17,618 nucleotides of DNA from Caldisericota bacterium (lineage in GTDB: Bacteria; CAIJMQ01; JAADFP01), in NCBI GenBank assembly GCA_013152825.1, contig JAADFP010000159.1, positions 1 to 17,618 on the forward strand, given 5' to 3'. The notes under the pieces were generated by a model. It was not told the origin of the DNA and did no database searches. It was given only the letters and a program-made list of their open reading frames with translations. The position numbers and the translations under genes are program-made. Shown here piece by piece: positions 13,291 to 17,618 of this stretch (its first letter is position 1; the number at the start of each line of letters is the position of its first letter).

Positions 13291-14736
13291 TTATCCTTTT
13301 ACTACACCTAAAGGTCTCATACGGGCAATTTTACGAGAAAGCCCGGCTTTCTCTACCACTTCTACCACATCGGTTACATCCTTATATGCTTCCGGCATCT
13401 CCTCAGAGAGAGTATCTCGCCCGCGTGCTCTCACTATAATCCCCCTCTCTTCCATTTCCCTGGCTATGGAACGTCCCTTAGCCTGGCGAATTGCCTGATG
13501 CCGGCTCATCATCCTTCCTGCTCCATGGCAGGTAGAACCCCAGGTTTCCTGGAAAGCTCTCCGGGTTCCCACCAGGAGATAAGAAGCTCTACCCATATCC
13601 CCGGGGATTATTACTGGTTGCCCAATAGCTCTATACTTTTCCGGCAGCTGAGGATGGTGGGCAGGGAAAGCACGCGTAGCACCTTTACGATGCACGCATA
13701 AAAGTCTTTTCTTGCCTTCCACCTCATATTCCTCAAACTTGGCTATGTTATGGGCCACATCGTAAACAAGGTACAACCCCAGGTCTTCCCAGGATTTTTC
13801 CATAACCTTTTCAAAAGCTTCTCTAACCAGGTGCATGATTATCTGCCTGTTGCACCAGGCATAATTTGCTGCGCATGCCATGGCAGAAAAGTATGCTTTC
13901 CCTTCCGGCGAATTTACCGGAGCACAGGCTAACTGCCGGTCAGGAAGTTTTATCCCGTAGGTAGCAGCCGCTTTTATCATCGTTCTTATAAAATCATCAC
14001 ATACCTGATGTCCGAATCCGCGCGAGCCAGAATGAATCATGAGCGTAATCTGGCCAGGAAAAACTCCCATGATATTGGCAAGCTTTTCATCGTAAATTTC
14101 TTCCACTACCTGGATTTCCAGGAAATGGTTACCTGAACCCAGGGTCCCTTCCTGTTTCTTACCTCGTTCGTAAGCTCTCTGGGATACCTTGCCCGGGTCA
14201 GCTCCTTCCAGTGCTCCCCCTTCTTCTGTTGCTTCCAGGTCCTCCTTAATTCCCATACCCTGCTCCACTGCCCATCTGGCTCCCTTTACCAGGATTTCTC
14301 TCTGGTCGCGGGAGGAAAGTCTTATCCTTCCTCCCACTCCCACGCCGCAGGGAACAGTATGAAAAAGTGTATCCACAAGCTCTCTCAGGCAGGGTTTTAT
14401 ATCTTCAATAGTAAGCTCACTTCTTACCAGCCGCACTCCACAGTTTATATCGTATCCCACTCCGCCGGGAGAAATTATTCCACCCTGTTCCGGGTCAAAA
14501 GCAGCTACTCCACCAATAGGGAAACCATATCCCCAGTGTGCATCGGGCATAGCCAGAGAATACTTGACTATTCCGGGAAGACAGGCAACATTTGCCACCT
14601 GCTCCGCTACCCTTTCCCTGAGGATATGTTCCGCCAACAGGGAAGAAGCATAAATGACCCCCGGCACCCTCATCCCGGGCCTGTAATCCCGGGGAATTTC
14701 CCACCTATAATTATCTATCTTTTTCAGAAAATCCAT
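13291..14736 (-). CDS. rtcB: RNA-splicing ligase RtcB
   Basis: This 481-residue protein joins RNA 2',3'-cyclic phosphate or 3'-phosphate ends to 5'-OH ends using GTP and Mn2+. MPDAHWGYGFPIGGVAAF (63-80), GGVGYDINCGVRL (91-103, metal ligands D96 and C99), LGSGNHFLEIQ, HSGSRGFGHQV, HRKGATRAFPAHHP and GSTCHGAGRMMSR supply metal and guanylylation sites. The CHGAGR motif contains the histidine that becomes guanylylated. The ATG has no ribosome site, and a -10 box ends seven bases upstream, so the message is probably leaderless. No archease or RtcA neighbour is seen. The domain is intact. Confidence 0.96.
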   Translation of the reverse strand: MDFLKKIDNYRWEIPRDYRPGMRVPGVIYASSLLAEHILRERVAEQVANVACLPGIVKYSLAMPDAHWGYGFPIGGVAAFDPEQGGIISPGGVGYDINCGVRLVRSELTIEDIKPCLRELVDTLFHTVPCGVGVGGRIRLSSRDQREILVKGARWAVEQGMGIKEDLEATEEGGALEGADPGKVSQRAYERGKKQEGTLGSGNHFLEIQVVEEIYDEKLANIMGVFPGQITLMIHSGSRGFGHQVCDDFIRTMIKAAATYGIKLPDRQLACAPVNSPEGKAYFSAMACAANYAWCNRQIIMHLVREAFEKVMEKSWEDLGLYLVYDVAHNIAKFEEYEVEGKKRLLCVHRKGATRAFPAHHPQLPEKYRAIGQPVIIPGDMGRASYLLVGTRRAFQETWGSTCHGAGRMMSRHQAIRQAKGRSIAREMEERGIIVRARGRDTLSEEMPEAYKDVTDVVEVVEKAGLSRKIARMRPLGVVKG

Positions 14737-14743
14737 AGGACTG

Positions 14744-14752
14744 ATTATACCA
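14744..14752 (-). promoter_or_regulatory. Extended -10 promoter of rtcB, probably leaderless
   Basis: On the minus strand TGGTATAAT is followed by seven bases (cagtcct) and then the rtcB ATG. The usual start, about seven bases after the -10 box, would fall on or beside the A of the ATG. The -35 region is weak. Confidence 0.7.
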
Positions 14753-14774
14753 TAATGTACATGGCGGAGAGAGC

Positions 14775-15180
14775 TTAACTATAGACCGTAGATGTTAGAC
14801 TATAGACGTTAGACAGGGAGGATGGTTAGTAAGTAGCGAGTAGTTGGGGGGGGAAGGGACAAGAGAAAGGCACAAAGGCACAGAGGGGGAGGTGGTGGAG
14901 GAGTAGTTAGTAGCGAGTAGAGGGTAGCGAGGGGGGGGAGTGGTTAGTTTTGGGTTATGAGTGTTGAGCTGAGAGGAAGATGCAGGATACTGGATTCCTG
15001 CTTTCGCCTCGATATAAACCGGGACAGGCAGGGACAGGCAGGAATGAGAAAAAAGAGAAGCAGGATGTAGGAAGAAAGCACAGAGAGGAAAGAATCTGGG
15101 CAGGGGCGCACAGACCCGCCTGCCTGATTGCCATCTATTGGGAGGCAGACAGGCGTTCACTTCAGGCTATAGTCTAAAGA
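14775..15180 (+). repeat. Word-repeat block, copy E, longest copy
   Basis: This fills most of the gap between rtcB and miaB. It begins actatagaccgtagatgtta, continues with gtagcgagtagttgg, polypurine runs, and gtagcgagtagagggtagcg. The exact 58-base match to copy B follows (14941-14998), then a broken ggattcctgctttcgc element and gggacaggca twice. It ends ggctatagtctaaaga. A 121-codon minus-strand frame inside is repeat-derived, not a gene. Confidence 0.8.
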
Positions 15181-15199
15181 TAGCCGCTCTCTCCAAAGA

Positions 15200-15305
15200 T
15201 TAAAGGTGAAGCACAGCGGGAGCCTGACCACAACATTTCCCCTTGCCCTGCACTTTAAGTGGGGATGGGACAGATTTGACTTCGCTACCTCTTAGAATTC
15301 CCTTG
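15200..15305 (-). other. Displaced end of the miaB TRAM domain
   Basis: One base out of frame with miaB, the sequence from the A8 run (15348-15355) down to a stop at 15200-15202 reads NLVGRILQVKICENSKGILRGSEV and then a short tail. This matches the usual end of MiaB TRAM domains (a G-x-x-V-x-V-x-I strand and then LxGE-like residues). Losing one A from the run would extend the protein from 423 to 458 residues, the normal MiaB length range. Confidence 0.7.
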
Positions 15306-16577
15306 CTATTTTCGCAAATTTTTACCTGCAATATCCTTCCCACCAGGTTTTTTTTCTTTAGATTCTACCAGTACAGTGCGATGCGTCCTGGTTTTACCCA
15401 GCCACTTATCCCTTTCCTTTCTCTCTATCAGCACTTCCAGTTCCTTCCCCAGCAACTTCTCACCTTTTTCCTGGCTTATTCTTTTCTGCAGGGCCAATAA
15501 TTCTCCCAACCTTTTTTCTTTCTCTTCCCGGGGGACATCGTCAGGAAGCTTTGCTGCTGCAGTGTGAGGCCGGGGTGAATACTTGAAAATGTAAGCAGTA
15601 TCGAATCTGATTTCTTCCATGAGCTCTTTAGTAAGGAGGAAATCTTCTTCTTTTTCCGTGGGGAAGCCCACGATTATATCCGTGGTAATGCTGGCCTCAG
15701 GGATTTCTCTTCGGATGTTTTTTGCCAGGTTAAGGTAATCTTCGCGGGTGTAGCCTCTGTTCATCAAGGCAAGTATCCTGTTTGAGCCTGATTGCACGGG
15801 TACATGCAAATATTCACATACCTTCTGGCAATCCTTCACTGCACGTATCAACTTTGCTGAAAGGTCCTTTGGATGCGAGGTGGCAAATTTTATCCTGTAT
15901 AGCCCTTCTACTTCGTTTAATTCTTTTAGAAGGTCGGGAAGGTCATATGTAATACTATTTTTCAACGATACTCCACGATACGAGTTGACATTCTGTCCCA
16001 GGAGAGTGATTTCTTTTACCCCTCTTTTTACCAATCCTTTTACCTCCTCCAATATATCTTCCGGCGGCCGGCTTCTTTCTCTTCCCCTCACATAGGGGAC
16101 AATACAGTAGGAACAGAAATTGTTGCATCCCCGCATTATGGAAATGAATGCACTCACCCCTCCTGCAGCAATTTTAGGTAGGGGAAAGTTCTGGTAGGTG
16201 GACTCTGTAGCCAGTATTCTCTCTTTTTTTGCCCTTTCTAAAAGTGCGGGAAGATCCCATAATCTGTGTGTCCCTACCACCAGGTCAAGAAAGGCAAATC
16301 TTTCCAGGAGAGCTTTGCCCTCTTTCTGGGCCATACAACCCATAACTCCCAGGAGAAGCGATGGGTTTTTCTCCCTTTTATATTTCCCCCAGACACCAAG
16401 GCGAGATAAAACTCTATGTTCTGCATGTGCTCTTACACTACAGGTGTTCACCAGTATAGCCTCTGCTTCACTCCACTCTTCTACTAATTCCCATCCTTTC
16501 TCTTTAACCAGAAAAGAAATTACACTGCTATCATACTGGTTCATCTGACAGCCGTAGGTCTCAATATATACCTTCAT
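15306..16577 (-). CDS. miaB: tRNA-2-methylthio-N6-isopentenyladenosine synthase MiaB, TRAM end frameshifted
   Basis: This 423-residue radical-SAM enzyme adds the methylthio group to i6A37 of tRNAs. The N-terminal UPF0004 domain has C10 (ETYGCQMNQYDS), C46 (VNTCSVR) and C81 (MGCMAQ) for the auxiliary [4Fe-4S] cluster. GCNNFCSYCIVPYVRGRE (150-167) is the radical-SAM triad C151, C155, C158. LGQNVNSY, HVPVQSGSN and TDIIVGFPTE follow. The TRAM domain starts (VLIERKERDKWLGKTRTHRTVLVES) but is cut short by a frame break at a run of eight A, ending KKPGGKDIAGKNLRK. Catalytic parts are intact. The gene overlaps trmI by ATGA and is in the same operon. MiaB is preferred over MtaB or RimO because of the ETYGCQMN and CIVPYVRGRE words. 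Confidence 0.92.
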   Translation of the reverse strand: MKVYIETYGCQMNQYDSSVISFLVKEKGWELVEEWSEAEAILVNTCSVRAHAEHRVLSRLGVWGKYKREKNPSLLLGVMGCMAQKEGKALLERFAFLDLVVGTHRLWDLPALLERAKKERILATESTYQNFPLPKIAAGGVSAFISIMRGCNNFCSYCIVPYVRGRERSRPPEDILEEVKGLVKRGVKEITLLGQNVNSYRGVSLKNSITYDLPDLLKELNEVEGLYRIKFATSHPKDLSAKLIRAVKDCQKVCEYLHVPVQSGSNRILALMNRGYTREDYLNLAKNIRREIPEASITTDIIVGFPTEKEEDFLLTKELMEEIRFDTAYIFKYSPRPHTAAAKLPDDVPREEKEKRLGELLALQKRISQEKGEKLLGKELEVLIERKERDKWLGKTRTHRTVLVESKEKKPGGKDIAGKNLRK

Positions 16578-17347
16578 AATACCTTTCTGCCCTTTACCAG
16601 AAATCCTGTGTGCCCTATCATCCTGTGTTCAGGACGAACGCTCTCCCCTTTTATGTGCCAGGAGCGAATGAGCACCTCCAGGGTTTCCACGGATGAAAAA
16701 TTGTTATTCACCAGCTCTGCGTGCAAACGGGAAGCCTGGGTAATGGAAGGAATGTAGGCTACTATAATTCCTCCTCCTTTTAATGCAGTACGGGCATGGG
16801 GAATCACCTGCCAGGGCTCCGGGACATCCAGGATAATCCTATCTATATTCTTTTCCTGAATGCCTTCGTATATATTTTCTTGTTTTATCTTTATCCAGTG
16901 CGGGATTTCCCCGTAAAAATTCTTCAAATTTTCCTCGGCCCTCTTCATCATATCTTCTCTTAGCTCATAGGAAATAAGCTCGCCTTTCTCTCCCACCATA
17001 CGGGAAAGGGCAATGAGCATTGAGCCTGAACCCACTCCACCCTCTATTACCCGCGCCCCCGGGAAGATATCTCCCCACATCCAGATAAAACCTATATCCT
17101 TGGGATAAATGATGCCGGATATTCTTTTCATATGTAAGAGATAATCCCACAGCGTGGGCTTGAATACTGTAAACGGTGCTCCCTGTGCCAGGCTAATAAC
17201 AGCTCCCTCTTCTTTCCCTATAATATCTTCATGTTTAAGAGTTCCCCGGTGAGAATGAAATACTCCCCCTCTACGCAGAGTGACAAAATACTTCTTTCCT
17301 TTCGGGTCAAGTAAAAATACGTAATCCCCTTCTTTAAGCATACTCAT
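16574..17347 (-). CDS. trmI: tRNA (adenine-58-N1)-methyltransferase TrmI
   Basis: This protein of about 257 residues methylates A58 in the T-loop of tRNA using SAM. A small N-terminal beta domain (LKEGDYVFLLDPKGKKYFVT) precedes the Rossmann fold with RVIEGGVGSGSM (motif I, about 99-110), LISYELREDMMKRAEENL (motif II) and DRIILDVPEPWQV (motif IV, the catalytic DVPEPW word). The ATG at 17347 is chosen over an in-frame TTG at 17356 because the TTG lies inside the -10 box. There is no Shine-Dalgarno, so translation is likely leaderless or nearly so. It shares an operon with miaB, making a tRNA-modification pair. Confidence 0.93.
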   Translation of the reverse strand: MSMLKEGDYVFLLDPKGKKYFVTLRRGGVFHSHRGTLKHEDIIGKEEGAVISLAQGAPFTVFKPTLWDYLLHMKRISGIIYPKDIGFIWMWGDIFPGARVIEGGVGSGSMLIALSRMVGEKGELISYELREDMMKRAEENLKNFYGEIPHWIKIKQENIYEGIQEKNIDRIILDVPEPWQVIPHARTALKGGGIIVAYIPSITQASRLHAELVNNNFSSVETLEVLIRSWHIKGESVRPEHRMIGHTGFLVKGRKVL

Positions 17348-17355
17348 GTTATGCA

Positions 17356-17364
17356 ATTATAACA
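17356..17364 (-). promoter_or_regulatory. Extended -10 promoter of trmI-miaB
   Basis: On the minus strand TGTTATAAT ends eight bases before the trmI ATG at 17347, predicting transcription start within a few bases of the ATG. No good -35 box is seen at the proper spacing. Confidence 0.65.
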
Positions 17365-17457
17365 CCTTTACCCCCTTCTTTATTTGTAAATAAACTCTTT
17401 TTGTGGTTTAATCTTACGATTTATAAGATAGGGATTTAGGAAGCAGGAGGAGAAACT

Positions 17458-17618
17458 ATGGAAGAATTGGAAAAGTATATCAGGAGCATTCCCGACTTTC
17501 CCAAGAAGGGCATATTATTCAGGGATATAACCCCCCTTCTCAGTGATTCTGCGGCATTGAGAAGAGCAGTAGAACTTATGATTTCTCCTTATCGTGATAA
17601 AGGGATAGACAAGGTAGT
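17458..17618 (+). CDS. apt: Adenine phosphoribosyltransferase, N-terminal part (cut by window end)
   Basis: The first 53 codons read MEELEKYIRSIPDFPKKGIL, then FRDITPLLSD. The IPDFPKKGILFRDITPLL block is the signature opening of Apt, which makes AMP from adenine and PRPP in purine salvage. The PRPP-binding loop would lie beyond the window. AGGAGG at 17445-17450 is seven bases before the ATG. It is divergent from trmI, with about 110 bases between the two starts. A ttataa-like box near 17421-17427 may be its -10, but I could not pair it with a -35. Confidence 0.93.
   Translation, partial: MEELEKYIRSIPDFPKKGILFRDITPLLSDSAALRRAVELMISPYRDKGIDKV

Noticed and set aside
14775..15060. Repetitive block considered as a CRISPR array
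   Set aside because: There is no constant repeat length or regular spacer, and no cas gene; words recur at irregular distances.

Overview
The window looks like chromosomal DNA of an anaerobic, uncultivated bacterium. It has bacterial -10 boxes, a textbook sigma-54 site, Shine-Dalgarno sequences and bacterial housekeeping genes (galU, miaB, apt, trmI, nfu). It also carries genes shared with archaea: an MC1-type chromosomal protein and RtcB. The non-coding DNA is full of an AG/T-rich word repeat (tagtagcgagtag, tttagac, gtgaacagtgaa and relatives). I cannot name the phylum from sequence alone. No transposase, CRISPR array, tRNA or rRNA was seen.

Layout. (a) 1-1509, plus strand: a sigma-54 promoter drives a GspG-like pseudopilin, broken by one frameshift, which carries an extra beta-rich domain; a two-TM HAMP-like membrane protein overlaps its stop by 4 nt. 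(b) 1510-2678: two gene-poor stretches around a minus-strand MC1 gene with its own strong promoter. (c) 2679-5488, plus strand: an operon of glucuronokinase-like GHMP kinase (broken by a 10-bp tandem duplication), GalU-type nucleotidyltransferase and UDP-glucuronate decarboxylase-like SDR. Together these could convert free glucuronate to UDP-xylose. (d) 12847 down to 5472, minus strand: a [NiFe] hydrogenase operon in the order small subunit, large subunit, maturation protease, MetV-like Fe-S protein, hypF, hypC, hypD. The hydrogenase is of group-1 type by sequence but has no Tat signal, so it is probably cytoplasmic. (e) 14736 down to 13047, minus strand: rtcB and nfu. (f) 17347 down to 15306, minus strand: trmI and miaB, with apt starting divergently and leaving the window.

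Three themes deserve attention. First, a probable soluble group-1 hydrogenase is linked to a methylenetetrahydrofolate-reductase C-terminal (MetV) protein with no membrane anchor, suggesting H2 electrons feeding one-carbon metabolism. Second, there is a bacterial MC1 architectural protein. Third, four genes (pseudopilin, MC1, kinase, miaB) each have a single frame break at a short repeat or base run, while the long hydrogenase, hypF and rtcB frames are intact. This may be sequencing or assembly error, decay, or slippage-based switching; reads must decide. Transcription signals show a pattern too: three genes have TGNTATAAT extended -10 boxes, and for rtcB and trmI these sit so close to the ATG that the mRNAs should be leaderless or nearly so.
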